Shown here in pieces: positions 12,901 through 25,151 of a DNA stretch of 64,000 nt; the stretch's first letter is position 1; each line of letters starts with the position of its first letter. The stretch is from the NCBI GenBank assembly GCA_000727475.1, contig KL647290.1, positions 5,503,573 through 5,567,572 on the forward strand. Reading direction: 5' to 3'. The position numbers and the translations under genes were made by a program. The notes below the pieces were generated by a model, which had not been told where the DNA came from, searched no databases, and worked only from the letters and a program-made list of their open reading frames with translations. This DNA comes from Sarcocystis neurona (lineage: Eukaryota > Apicomplexa > Conoidasida > Eucoccidiorida > Sarcocystidae).

Positions 12901-15900
12901 GTGCACGTCTTTCTCTCTCCGCATATGTCCATGTATACATTTGCCGCCTCGGCGTCTACGTGCGCGCGAAGATATTCACATACGCATGCACGGGTCGCAC
13001 GCCAACTGCCTGACTGCGTCTGTCCACAGGTACATACATATATATAGAGAGAGACGGAGACAGAGAGGACTGTGCCTGATCGAGACCTCCCGGGTGCTAC
13101 ATCCCTCCTCTTTTCTCACATTTATATATATATGTATATGTGTGCAGCTGTCTTTAAACTGTCTCTTCTGCCTTTCGCAGACAAATACATACATGCGCGC
13201 TGACACTAACAACTTGCCGCCGTGTACCTGGTTTGTCCATGTGCAAGGCCTTCCGCATTTCCGGCTCAAAGAGCCAGAAATCGACTTTTGCAGCATTGGC
13301 CGTCCTTTCGGCGAGGGATGGATTTTTGTAGCGCGCGCGCAGGTCGAAGTGCCAGCAGATCGTTTCCCGCGTCTCGTCTAAGCCAACAGGCAACAAACTT
13401 CCCGTAGGTCCTTCTCTCCACACGGAGTAGCCGTCGGTAAAAACAGCGACCGCGTTCAGTCCGCACGGATCAAGCACTCGCCCATCTTCAGAGAGATATC
13501 GCGGGTCACACACGGCTTTCACGTCTCCCGGATTTGTGTAGATCTTGCCCTGCAGGACAGGACAGAGAAGAGACGAAACAACCGTTGTGTGGGAGGAGGA
13601 CCTAATAAGAACAAACTCACGCAGAGTAACGCTGCAAGACAGGCGGCCATACAGGTATATATACTTGAGGGATACGTACACTGTATACAAGTACACGTGT
13701 GAATATACAACACGCCGCTATCTCCCTCTCTCTTTTCCTTATATAAACACGCGTACTTACATATGTAGGTATATAGGTATGTGCATGCACGAGTGTGTTT
13801 GGAACATGCGAACTCCTCCGACTACGTGTATAACCTTCTTACCTGCAGCTGGGCGTCAGAGCGAGACTTTAGATAACGCCGGTGATTCTGGTAGAAGTTA
13901 TGTAACTCGAAAAAAAGATATACGTCTCCCGTTATCTCTTTCACGGTAGTATCTGTGCAGTGCTCCGGCCCTATCTGAAAGACCAGCAACACCCCCAGAA
14001 AGACGCACGCAGAAGAGGAGGAGAAGGTGCAACAACTCTGCGCAGGGTTACTTACGGTGAGGAAAGGACAGCACGGAACTGAAGAAGAAGACCAAGAAGG
14101 GATCCAGGGAGGAAAACTGACGGAAAACGCACATGAAAAGAAATACGACTACAAAAGGGAAAGCCTTCCCAAGGACGTCCAGACCCTCCTGTGAACGGCC
14201 ACTGCAGCTCTTGACAGTCCTTTCCGCTGTTTCAAGCACTGGGCTTTACGTACACCGTGGTACTGCTGCGTCTATCTCTGGTGTACGCACACCAGAACAG
14301 GTGGCAGGTCTGCAATATTTTGCAACCAGTTTTTCTGGTTAAGTACATCGCAGGACGTGGAAGTTCCTTCCGGTGTTCTTCCACCGTCGTAGCAGACTGT
14401 TCTCCGCCTGTGCACGTGCACTGTAACGTGACAGGTCCTCGATGGAAGAGCGCCTACCACAGAAGTGGAGGCTGTTTTCGAGTGTACGTACACCCGACTA
14501 CCGCGCCCACACCGCCGCAACAATATCTATGCGTACACACACCGGTGGTTGTGGCATCTCTGTACATTCGCGTTGGCATTTCTTTATCCTCCTTCTCATG
14601 TCACCGCACGCGTGTCTACTTCGACATGTAAAACGAGTCACACCCACGCACTAAGTTCCCTTGAGCGTACGTACACCGCGGAAGGGTATACACCTGCAGT
14701 GTACGCACGCGCACTAGACAGACAAGCCCTTCTTCCAGTCGCGTACGTCTCGAACATGCTAACGTTCCCCAGGGTGTGTATATTAGACGAGAATCGAAGC
14801 GGGCGTCTAGTGCGTCTACAGTGTACCTGGACGAGGCACATCGTCGTTTTCCTCCCGCGTGTATGTGAACACGAGGAAAGAAACAAAATTACTCCCATGG
14901 GGTGTACGTACACCCCATGATCTATCTTGTCGCTTGGTCATCGAGCACGGAAGGCGGGGAACGTCTGTACAGTCTGGACACACGTCTCCCTCTCTCTTTC
15001 CCCATGTGGAGAAGGCGTACACCAACACAATTCTCTTTCTCGCACGGCTGAGACTGCCGCTTGTGCTGCAGGCAAATCGAAGTACTTCTCTCGTATCAGG
15101 GGAACGCTCGAGCAATATCTTTCTTTCTGTCTTGATAGTCCTTCCCAACTCTTCCCCACGCGTGTGTACACGTGTATACCTTTCTACGGTCGCGCAGCTG
15201 TGTGCGGCCACTTGCGTCATCACCGACGCCTGTGCACGGGTGAAAGGCTCGTAACTGCGAGCGTGCGTATAGAGTTGATTTTTTTTGTCTTCCCCTCCCG
15301 CGCGCTCTTTTCAAGGAGAATAGACGTAGGCGTCGCTGCGTCTCGGCGAGACGCACGTCCTTGTAGCGTCCAGCTATCTAGTCACCTGTAGGTGCCCACC
15401 TAATCACTGCTACCCAAGCAGCAAGGCACGTAGCTTTATAGAAACACACGTCCACGCAAACACACACATGTCTAGGTAACGATTTACGATGCGCTCATAA
15501 AGACGAATGCAGAAATAGATATTCACACATATGCAAGTATGTACACATATTCCCACGTACGACATGTGGACATGCATACACCCTTGCTGGGTGTCCCTGT
15601 TTCTACACAGTTTTCTCGGAAGAAACGCGGCGCGGATACATACGCTTCTCTACGTGGATTCTCTTCATCCCTGTTAACAGAAGTTCTCTACGTCTAGGCA
15701 TGCGCTCACCATACGACGTCGCCACACACACAAACAAACACATCTCTCTACCTCCATGTAGGAGAATAACGTACCCGTTTGCACAAGAATGCGGGCACGT
15801 CAAATCTATATATCTTTCAGCGGGGGGGGGTGTGCCTATGGATACGGCGACGCATTTCTATGGAAAGCATCGCTCTGCGACAATACGCTGGAGTTTCAAC

Positions 15901-18287
15901 GTATGTCCTTATGGAAGGGAGACGCGCCTGGAAAATTTCTGCGTCGGGCATATACACGAAGAGAACTAAAAACAGGGGAAGAGGGAAACTTGCTGGGCGG
16001 GGCTTGCGCAGAGGAAAGACACATATTTGTTGGGCGGGGCTTACGCGGAGAAGCACTTCGGTACCAGCTTCATGGGTGTAGTTGACTTTGCACTCGAGAA
16101 TGCGATTCGAGCACACTAATATAAGAATTCCTAGAGCCAGGAAGACCACCCCACACACTCCCAGGGCGGTAAAAATTCGACGAGGAGAAAGCACCGGCTG
16201 CCACGCCGGCAGACGCTGTTGCATGAAATCGGAGAACGTCCGGCGCGGGCAGCCGCAGCGGCAGCAGCGTCTTCCGAGCGTCGCTTTGTCTGCAGGAGCA
16301 GCGGAGAAGTCATCTTTTTTCTCCCTCTGAAACGTAGGAAAAGGGGAAGAAAAGAACACACACTGCCCCACAGAAAGTAGAACGGACAGCTGGACTCTGG
16401 GAAAAGCATTCTTCGGAAAACTGTGAGAGAGTGGCCCAGAAGGTGGACGAGGAGAGAAAGGGAGGAAGAATACGAAGACGACGAGGAAAGTGATGATCGA
16501 GAGCAGCAACGAGAAGAGAAAAGTGAGACACGGAAAAGGACAAAACGGGGAGAAGAATTCGTGTGTGTGGCGCTTTTCAACGGGGAGGACAAGAGACACA
16601 GAAGAAAAAAGAAGCAAACGAGGAGGATAGAATCTCTGGAATGAAGGAACGGTTGGAGGGACAAGCTGTGACACGAAAGAACCACGGACAGGAGGGCGGG
16701 AGAAAAGTGCGGAAGACGTAAGGACAATGCGCCCCCGGGAGTGGCTGCTGAAGAGAAAAGCAGCGGGAACAGCAGCAGGGAGGAAACCGCTGCTGAGGGA
16801 GAGGGACACGGTAGCAAAGCAACCGACGCGCAGCAGCAGGACAAGCAGAAAGAAGCTGCAGCAACAGTCCAGATTGGCACCAACAGCAACATTTACGGCA
16901 GCAAAGAACAGCAAAAGCAGTCCGTCGCAGTAGCAGCAGCAGCACCCACCAACACCAGAATAGAAACGAAAGGGTAGCAGCACGTGAAGCAGCAGAGGAT
17001 AGGCAGCAGCAACAGACCCAATGGCTGCAAAAGCACCAGTGAGCAGAGCCCGCCTACGACGGGCAGCAGTTCTGCTGCAGCGCACGACGCATCGCGGAGT
17101 GGAGAATCGAACAGCAACAGCAGCAAAAGCAGAGGCAGCAACAGCAGCAGCGAAAGTCGAGACAGGAACAGCAGCAGAAGCATTCGCGGAAAAGAGGAAA
17201 GCGTGAAGAGTCGCAGCACGGCCAGCCGCAGGAAAAGAAAAAGACGCGAAGCATACGCAGGAGCAAGACGGAAGCAGAAAGAAAGAACAGCCACAAGGCA
17301 GCAGCAGCAGATTCAAGGTGCAGCAGCACACGTTGCTGCAGCCACATAGACGATCTCCACCAGCGACAGCGGCAGCAGCAGCATCTGAGTAACACCCAGC
17401 AGTAATGAGGCCAGCAGCAGAAACGTAAGGAAAGCAGTGTACACACAGCTTTTACAGAGCCACACATAGAGATATCCTGAGGAGAGGCGCACGAAGAGGA
17501 GAAACTGACGAAGGTCGTAGTCTAAAGCGTAGAAAGAAAGGCTCTACGTACAAACGCGTGAAGACACGCAAAAATGCGAGAGGACGAAGTAGAGAAAAGG
17601 ACTTGAAGAAACGAGAGGGGATCCTCAAGAGAGGGAAAAAAAGTGAGGAGATAACTTGGGAAGAGAAGAACAACGACGAGCGTGGAGTACAACCCAGAGA
17701 AGAAGAAACGGTGGCGACCTCGTAAGAAAGGACAGCAACAAAGAAGAGAGAGAGGAACAGAAGGACGGAGGCAAATGAAAGATAAGATAGAGATTCGTCT
17801 GAGAAGTTCGTCGTATCGCAGGACCCGGAACGAAGGGGCAGCAACAAAAGAGAAAAAGGCAGAAGAGACAGCAAAGAAACACTCAGAAGGAATAGTTTAC
17901 TTCGTCGAAGTAATCCGCGGGGCGCCCTTCTCCTGCTGCTGCCGTCTCGTGTCTCCTCCGCAGGAAAGGTTCATCTGCTGCTGCTGAAGGAGAAGAAAAC
18001 GGCGGAGCGTTTCGCTGTAGGGCACTGCCACTCCTGCTGGGCTGCTGCGGGACACGTCTTCCGGTCACACTGCTGTCAAGGATTTCTCGTTCTCTTCGCT
18101 GTGTTCCTCCTTCAATTCGTACTGCTGGAACTGCTGGTTGAACTGCTGCTGGCGGAGGGGCTGCTGCTGCTGGCGGTCGGGTTGCTGCTGCTGGCTGCTG
18201 CTCTACGCCAGACGATTTGAGCGGGGGAGAGGGCGGGGCGCCTGCCTGCGCGGCATTGCGGCCGCGGCTGAGTTCTTCTTCCCCCAT
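9956..18287 (-). CDS. CDC50: CDC50/LEM3-family P4-ATPase (lipid flippase) accessory subunit
   Basis: There are six exons in transcript order: 18287-17901, 16326-16045, 13974-13843, 13549-13228, 12034-11876 and 10146-9956. They total 1473 bases (490 residues plus stop) and all splice phases agree. Family hallmarks appear in order: FMQQRLPAWQP, TM1 at about residues 180-201, FFELHNFYQNHRRYLKSRSD, the PCGLNAVAVFTD block, FIVWMREAALPDFRKVYGK, SWLGGRNSFLGITYIVV, and TM2 at about 448-466 near the C-terminus. CDC50 proteins pair with P4-ATPases, support their exit from the ER and are needed for aminophospholipid flipping. The two helices with a large lumenal loop are intact here, so the protein should be functional. 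The start at 18287 (MGEEELSRGRN) is the best ATG but lies in an open frame that continues upstream. The N-terminal 129 residues are Ala/Pro/Gln-rich, which makes the protein longer than typical members (about 330-400 residues). Confidence 0.93.
10190..11720 (-). repeat. 1.5-kb polypurine/polypyrimidine tract in last CDC50 intron
   Basis: The plus strand is almost entirely GA-rich (AGAGAGAAAGAA-type) with few pyrimidine runs. In the transcript sense it is therefore a long C/U tract. It starts about 45 bases beyond the acceptor at 10146 and fills most of the intron up to 11875. The Phe/Ser/Leu-rich minus-strand frames over it are compositional artefacts. Confidence 0.85.
12540..12725 (+). repeat. 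Degenerate TCTCTCTATGTGTA-type tandem repeat
   Basis: Units of about 14-20 bases built from TATCTCTCTCTATG/ACGTG recur here. They lie inside a wider pyrimidine-rich (plus-strand) segment, about 12120-12950, in the CDC50 intron 12035-13227. The bias is the reverse of the other large intronic tracts of this gene. Confidence 0.7.
14230..14925. repeat. Cluster of GTACGTAC-core palindromes in CDC50 intron
   Basis: The intron between exons 16326-16045 and 13974-13843 carries repeated GTGTACGTACAC-type palindromes. They occur near 14280 (one mismatch), 14482-14493 and 14665-14675. A perfect 24-base palindrome at 14896-14919 is centred on TGTACGTACA. Single GTGTACG or CGTACAC half sites lie between them. 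The sequence shows structure only; a regulatory or binding role is unproven. Confidence 0.6.
15985..16050 (-). repeat. Tandem duplication of a CDC50 5' splice-site region
   Basis: GGGCGGGGCTTACGCGGAG (ending 16050) contains the inferred donor CGC|GTAAGC on the minus strand. About 39 bases away, GGGCGGGGCTTGCGCAGAG repeats it with GCAAGC in place of GTAAGC. The second copy is thus a non-canonical (GC) decoy or relic donor. Confidence 0.7.
16330..17895 (-). repeat. Polypurine (plus strand) and CAG-rich intron of CDC50
   Basis: The intron between the first and second CDC50 exons is purine-rich on the plus strand for nearly its whole 1.57 kb. A CAG/CAA/GCA-rich core lies at about 16740-17410. 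In transcript sense it reads as pyrimidine-rich with CTG/GCT repeats and abuts the acceptor at 16326. A 504-codon open frame on the minus strand runs through it, but only the 16045-16326 part is conserved coding sequence. Confidence 0.8.
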
Positions 18288-18289
18288 CT

Positions 18290-18990
18290 GCAGCGGCTGA
18301 AAAGCAGTCGGCAGCAGCAGACTGAAGAAGCAGCCGCAGCAGCAGGTATACCAGCAGCAGCAGAAGCACGCCCAAGCAGCGGAAAGAGCAGCCGTACCGG
18401 CAGCGCACCCAAGAAAAGCAGCCGCAACAGCAGCAGCAGCAGCAGCGCTCTTAGTAGTGAAAGCCGCAGCACCGGCAGCAGCATGAGGGACCGGCAGCGT
18501 GAGGGAGAAGCCCGGAGAGAAGACGCAGGAGGCCGCAGCGCCAGAAAAAAGAAGCGAAAGCAACAGCAGTAGTCAGAGAAAGGTAGCGAGAGCAGGAGAG
18601 AAAGCAGAACATGCAGAACCGCAAGCAGCAGTGCGGCACTGCAGCCCCCGCAGCAGCGGGAAATGCGACGTAGGAGATAGCGGCAGCAACAACACCGAAG
18701 AAGTGCGGCAGCCACAGTAACAGCAGGTGACAAGGCAGCAGCGACGGCAGAAGCTGCTGCAATCACGTGCGAGGTAGCATGAGAAGGAGTGAAGTGCAAA
18801 ATCAGCTGCTCGCAAGAAAGTGGGACGAGACCGCGGTCACAAAAGAAAGGCACATCGAGATCAAGAGCCGCAGTAGCGGCAGCATCAGCAGCAGAACCGG
18901 ACCTCGCAGATGTGCAGGAACATCCTCAGCGTAGTATACACAGGAAGGAAGGGACAAGCAGCACGCCACAGGGGAGCAGCAAGTAGTCAA
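18290..18990. repeat. CAG/GCA-rich low-complexity DNA upstream of CDC50
   Basis: Dense GCAGCA, CAGCAG and GCCGCAG runs continue from the CDC50 N-terminal exon into its 5' flank. Several frames stay open by composition alone. The segment could include a 5' UTR or promoter, but no specific element is recognisable. Confidence 0.65.
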
Positions 18991-20999
18991 GTAGGCAGGT
19001 ACACACAGCCGAAGAAGCTAACTAGCCGCAGAAGCTCCCCACCCGCTGTCAAATACGAGTAGCAGCCGCACAGAGGGACTACAAGTGTGCAGAATTAGCA
19101 GCAGAAGCAGTAGCAGTGGCCACACAGACGGAACAAGACAAAAAGGAATAAGAAGACGCGAACAGCAGAAACAGTGATGTATACGGTTGAAACGGTAGCC
19201 ACACGTCATGCCGAAACGAATACGAGCGCAGTTCTACATTTGTACACATACACGTACGTAGATCACTTAGATTTACATAAACGTACGTAGGTGTGCGTAT
19301 AGATGTAGATATACAAAGTTGCTGGTCGGTACACGAAGAAAACCGTACACGTAATTTTTATTTACGTAATACATAGAGACTCGTTTGGGTGTCCTTGTTG
19401 TTGCTGTACGTACGTGGAGAGGTAGGTACCCATGTATTTGTATACGTCCCAAAGGAGTGCAGATATTTATACATACACACATGGGCAGACACACACGCGT
19501 GTACAGGGGCATGTGTCTTGGTGTGGCAATTTAGTCCACATTGGTGACAACTCGTCGGAGGTTCAAAGGCAAGGCCAGTCAATCACACGCAAAGAATTAT
19601 GAACATTGACGAAGAGAGTGAGACTGATGGGCAAAAACGAGCAGGATCCCGATGAAAACTTTCGAAACCAAAGGACGTTTGTGTCTTCTCGAAGGCTAGC
19701 GATGAGAGAAGATTGCAAAAACAGAAATTACCCCATTGTCGGAAGGAAGAAGGAGGTGTAATCCGTGCAAACAACCGCCGCAGGAAGTTGGAACAAACTC
19801 TGTACGTAAGTAGCAGACGACCTCTGCACTTCACTGTATTGACGTGGGTGGATGACTTGTTGCTTGAGTTTCACGTTGCTTGTGAAGGCAGGAAGAAAGC
19901 TGCACACGTCCACTGACGAAAATGGGGGAAGAGAAAGCATTTAAAGATCTGTGGACGCTTGCGAACTCTCACAACTTTTGAAAAAGATGTCATAGCTCTG
20001 TCCGTCTTGTCGCTAAAATGTACCGGAGGCAGAAGTTCAGGAAAAATTGTGTCCGAGTTGGAAAAAAATCGTGTGTACGTGTACATTCAGAAAAAACATT
20101 GATAGACATGTATACACGCACATCCTAATGCGAGATTCGGGGACACATACGTGGACGTATGTACACAGTTTTACCTCGAAGGAGGAGAAATAGACAAAAA
20201 GCCGAAAAGCAGTACGTGTTACTGAGAAACAACATCAAAACAGAGAGGAAAACTAAGTGCAGTATCTGTAGCACCGACTGGAATTTTCTGCATGTAAATT
20301 TGCATCGGCCGTCCGCAGGCGCACGTGCCGTACTAACCAGCCGTTCGTGCGGGCGCAAATCATACGCGTAAGACAGTAAGAACAGGATTTTCTGGACTTC
20401 TCCCCCTCTTTTGCGTTCGTACTTTGGGATTAAATTCCCAGATTTCGACGAGACAGAAGAGACTCGGTTAAACATATGCCACATTTGTCCCTAAAGAGAT
20501 ATCGACGTCGAGGTCAGGACATGCGACGCTGGACACGTAGCTTACCACCTTACTGATTTCTAGTGGGTACGTATGAGAGGACGTTGATACAATCAAATTG
20601 TGTATTATCACATACGAGTTCTCTGTCGCTAACCCATTCACGGAGGTGAACTTCCATAAAATACGTTAGGCCCTTTTTAAGACTGTATACTCAATACAAC
20701 GCACTAATTAGTCTCTGTGTAAGAGACATCTGAGCACTGGCACCGTTTACCCATGCGAGTAACACTAGACTCCTACGAACACGTGCACACTGTCCAGTCT
20801 TGAGTCACAGACGTATTTCTTCACCAACAGAATATCTATCCCCTACTTCAGCTGGACGAAGTGCTGACCTGTTGCTTGACATATCTGTGTGCATGCGCAG
20901 TAGTTGCGTATGTGCATTGTTTGCATACAGTTCTCCACGCGCCACATTATGGTAGCTGTCAGCGTGAATAGACTCTTCTGAACGCACACATGTATGTAC

Positions 21000-21185
21000 A
21001 CGGATGCACTCGGTATTGACTGCATACCTATCTGCTCGTATGTATATATATACATATGTTATATATCATTTTTACCCATTGTATGCATACGTATGTACTC
21101 GGTATCGACTGCATACCTATCTGCTCATATATATATATATGTGTACATATATGTGTTATGTATCATATTTTTCCCAATATGTAGG
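21000..21185 (+). repeat. Two-copy ~90-bp tandem duplication
   Basis: Both copies contain a CTCGGTAT[T/C]GACTGCATACC block followed by TATCTGCTC. Each ends in a TA-rich part of different length and a TATCAT-TTTT[A/T]CCC segment. No coding potential is evident. Confidence 0.8.
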
Positions 21186-22279
21186 TGCGAAATTGAGCAT
21201 GAATTACGTCTCTCGTCGTAAAGATACAAACGCTCATAGCTACGCGAATGGACTACGAATGCGTGTGATGCTAACTGAATCGCACACGCCCTAATCTGGC
21301 ACTATGTGAGTGGGATGCGCGCACAAGCACATGATCACTAGTAGCTGTTCGTTCGGAGACAAACCCTCCGGGGCCTACGAAAGCCTTGACCCATAAAAGC
21401 GCTGATTACTAGAATAAAGCTGCATCTAGTTGATACGATATACTACACCTTTCACCCGAATTAGCACAGGTATGCTTCGGTCTAGACAACGATGAACGTT
21501 CTCTTCGACGCATGGGTATCCATATAATCGTTTAAAGACAGTAGGCCAACATTCATATGTAACGTGCATCCACCCCCGTATCTGTATATCTGTAGGATGC
21601 AGTGTATTTCATCGGCAAAAGGGGTGGCAGTGGCTGTGTTTACACATACGTATGAGGAGGGTCGATATGCCGTCGGGTGACTTCCGGATTTCGTCTCATA
21701 CCATTAGACTACCACTTTCCACTACATACTCCACGTAGCCGGAACCGGATTTATACGGTAAGTGTCTAGAATATTCGAGTAGTTTCTCTCCCTCTGTACC
21801 TTTTGTGTGTTTGCGAAGATCTGGCTTAGACGATTTCATGCCTCCGTGGTCGACTTCTGCAGTAGGTCCGTCCACGGGGACACACCGTGAATTGTGCTTG
21901 ACTGATCTGGTGCTGCTGGACCTCCATTTGTGCTCAGTCTCGTAGGACTGTCACTGGTGAATAAAATTTCTTTCTTCGACGGAATTGCGTGTCCATACGC
22001 ATTCCGGATACAGGGTGGTCGTCTCCTTGACTGACTATTTCTGCACTTCCTTTTTCTTTGTACAAAGACACTCCTCGGATATATAACAATCTCATTTCTA
22101 TAGTATTTCGGACTCTGGCCACAGTAGGAATCCAGTCTCCTATGGAAGGAAAAACTCGCTGGTACACAATCTTACTGGTCCAGTCTACCGAGTTATCTGT
22201 AGCTGTAGCACACTAAATGAACCGATGAGTTCCACTTTCCACTACAAAATGGAAGAGGCTGTGCTCATAGGTCTGTAGG

Positions 22280-22370
22280 CAGATGAAAATTGCTATCAAT
22301 CTCCACTGGTCGCATGGGACTTTACTCGGGTCTGTAGGCAGATGCGAATTGTTACCAGCTGCCATTGATC
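22280..22370 (+). repeat. Short tandem duplication
   Basis: GGTCTGTAGGCAGATG followed by AAATTG[CT]TA or CGAATTGTTA occurs twice, about 61 bases apart, each time followed by a CTGCCAT/CTCCACT-like segment. A CCACTTTCCACTACA block also occurs both at about 21709 and 22230. This suggests an older, larger repeat. Confidence 0.6.
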
Positions 22371-23505
22371 TAGATTTTGCGATGCGTCCCCTACAAACGG
22401 GTCTCGTAGAGCTCCCCCGTCAAATATGAAAGTAAGACTGATAACTGTCTTTTCACCTGATGATAAATCATCAGATGTGCGAATGACAGCAAACTCTGAC
22501 TTCGTGAGTTTTGCAAGCTAGTCACGGGCAAACACCGTTTTTTGCGAAGGCGGTACATATAAATATGTGTGTGTAAAATCCACTTCGTGTTTCTCAACAA
22601 CTGTTCCGCTACAGCGCATGTGCGTAGAACGGGCGCTGACGAAGAAGCCAGAGACGAAATTCGCACTCTACTTTGATGGCCACCTCCTCATCCATTCACT
22701 CGTTTGTAATACGATTTTTGCCATGCTCTGGCTTTGCAATTACGGGGAAAGGGGTTCGAAGAACTTTTACGGCGCCAAATACCCGTCGAACGAGGAAAAA
22801 GGTCGCTACGCGGCCGACTGACTGACGCCAACAATCTTTGAATGAAAGCAAAGTCTACTGTGTTCCACCGTGTAATGGGGTCGGGGGAGTAGCCCCACCG
22901 CAACAGTGTACGTGAACATGGTGAGGATGGGAATGAGGTTGGTGTTGAGTGTGGCGGTGGCAAAGACCTTGTGCTCAAGGGCCCACAATTTCACTTCGCA
23001 GCACAAAAGTGAAATACACTGGGTTTAGGTCTATAAAAAAAACTTCTACCTATAAACTTTTCTCAGCGGAATGACGGCGTAAATCCTACGCATCACTTCA
23101 ACAAGACAGGAACTGCGCATGATTTGTTCGCATTATCCCTGGAAACAGCTGCACAGCTGGTGCCAGTGGCTAACAGATCAGAACAAAGGTCGACTTCAGC
23201 ATCACCGTAATATGATCAATATTTCTGACCATAGGCCAAGCGGCGCACAGTGTTAGGAAGGGGAAAACTGTTTCGGCGTTAGAGCATTATACGTTGTACG
23301 TTCACTGTCAGCAAAGCTCATCCCTAGTCCCCCAATAAGTTGACACGTGAGGGTCAAAGAGCGGGTATACGCAGAAGCAGCATGCATCCATGTGTATGTT
23401 AATTAGGAGCACGAATATGTCTGTACACATGCGTAGAAATACGTACACACACAAGGAAGTGTCTGGTAACGTGGAGCGCCGAGGCACGTTCGGACTTCTC
23501 ATTAC

Positions 23506-23616
23506 CTGTTCGCACTTTCGTGTATGCGTAGCTGTCTCGACAGGCGTAAACTCGTAAATCACAAGGACTTCTGCTGGTGGCGTGGCTGTAAAGGGAGGGT
23601 TATCGCGGTCGGGCAT
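23506..23616 (-). CDS. Candidate exon of unknown gene
   Basis: A 37-codon segment starts with ATG (MPDRDNPPFTATPP) and ends in CEQ followed directly by a good donor, CAG|GTAATG. Composition and codon use look more like coding sequence than the surroundings. It also stays open 30 bases upstream of the ATG. I recognise no family, and no partner exon could be joined with confidence. It may belong with other minus-strand candidates at 22.9-25.5 kb. Confidence 0.3.
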
Positions 23617-25151
23617 TTGCTGCTTTGCTGCTCGTAATGCTTGCAATCATTTGCATCACTCGCATGCACATTTCAGAAGAGCGCGGGTGCTGGTGACTGG
23701 AAGACATAAAATTGCTACGACTTTGATGCCCTACAGAGTCTTGGGTGTAACTGCAGTTCGTAATTGAGTCACGTTCTCATTGCCAATGAGCATCCCTAAA
23801 ATTCGTCAACAAATGATTTATAATCCCCCTTTATTTATTCAGGAGCTCTACCCATATCAAACCTGGAGGCATGTACTGAGTCGTAACGCGCGAACTTGCA
23901 AGCAAACTCTTCCGCAGAGGGACGTGTCACATCGCACGGTGACAATTCGAACCGATTTTCCACATTCCACAGGCAAGCACGCAATGGTGTCTCATTGATT
24001 TTAGGGTTTCGCGTCGAACGTTAGAACTTCGCGCTTGGTTTTCTCACGGAGAAGTGTGAGGAGCAAGAGGCTTACCCAGTAGCTGTGCACACAAGTTAGG
24101 AGCCATTTCATCGGTTGTGTGTACGGAGGCACGCACTGCTAGTCGAACACTAGACCCACCACCTTGGAGAGGTGTGTAGTGCGCAGCTGCAGGCGCAGCT
24201 TTTGTCGACAACGGAAGAGAAGCAGCGTCTGTGCTCGGGAAAAGTCGTCTTCACTTCACCAAGCAGCGTAGCCTTTGGCGGATAAAATGCACCGGGAAGA
24301 AGGAAACGCGCGTATTTCTCCGTTTTGTGGAGGGTAAGCAGAAGCAGCAGCGCTTTAGCCAGCTGTCACACGTATACGAAAGAGAGACAAGAAGTTGTGT
24401 GTGATATGAAATACTTCATGACCAAATTTGGCCTTCTCGTGAGCTTCGATCAACGTGTCATAGACGGCAGCTGTCCACACTTTGCAGATGGCGAATACAC
24501 CGACTCGATCAGGCTATTTCCCTCCCTCAAAAGTGACTAAATTTTGTTTAGGCACGATATTTCACGTTTGTGTCTGTCTTGTTGCCTTTCCAAGGGCTCC
24601 ATTCTCCACACGTGGGGCGAGCTCAACGCGTGCGCTGGCCTCTCCTGTGCGTACTCGTTGCAACGGCGACTCCGCGTGTCACACCGAGGCCCGAAGAGCT
24701 GTGTACCGATCGTGACAGATGACGATCCAAGCATCAAGATAAGGGTCTCGGGCTCCGGGTGAAAAAACTTCTCGAGTTGTTTCCTATCTTTGTGGTGTAG
24801 AGTGCTACTGGGTTGAAAGGCTCGCGTCGCTAGCTTTGACTGGAGCAAGAGTTGCTTTGCACGGGTCGTTGTGCCTATCTCAGCGCAGCAGAGGGGTCCT
24901 CTGCTGCATGTCTATGCGTCCAAACCGGTTTCGACACATCGCCTATATATATATATATATGTGTGTACATGTTAGAAAAGTGTACACGTGTATGCTTGGA
25001 TGTCTAAGCATATACGTAGGTGCTTACCTTGGTTCACCATACGTGGACACCCACCTGCAAGTACACGGATCTTATACACAGATATACATAGTGAGTGTAA
25101 ACAACTTCAAGTCAAGGCCCCTCATTCAAGTGGATAGAAAAGGCTACTCAC

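Noticed and set aside
15817..17331. 504-codon minus-strand open frame
   Set aside because: It is open because the strand is pyrimidine-rich. Only 16045-16326 matches the CDC50 family; the rest is intron.
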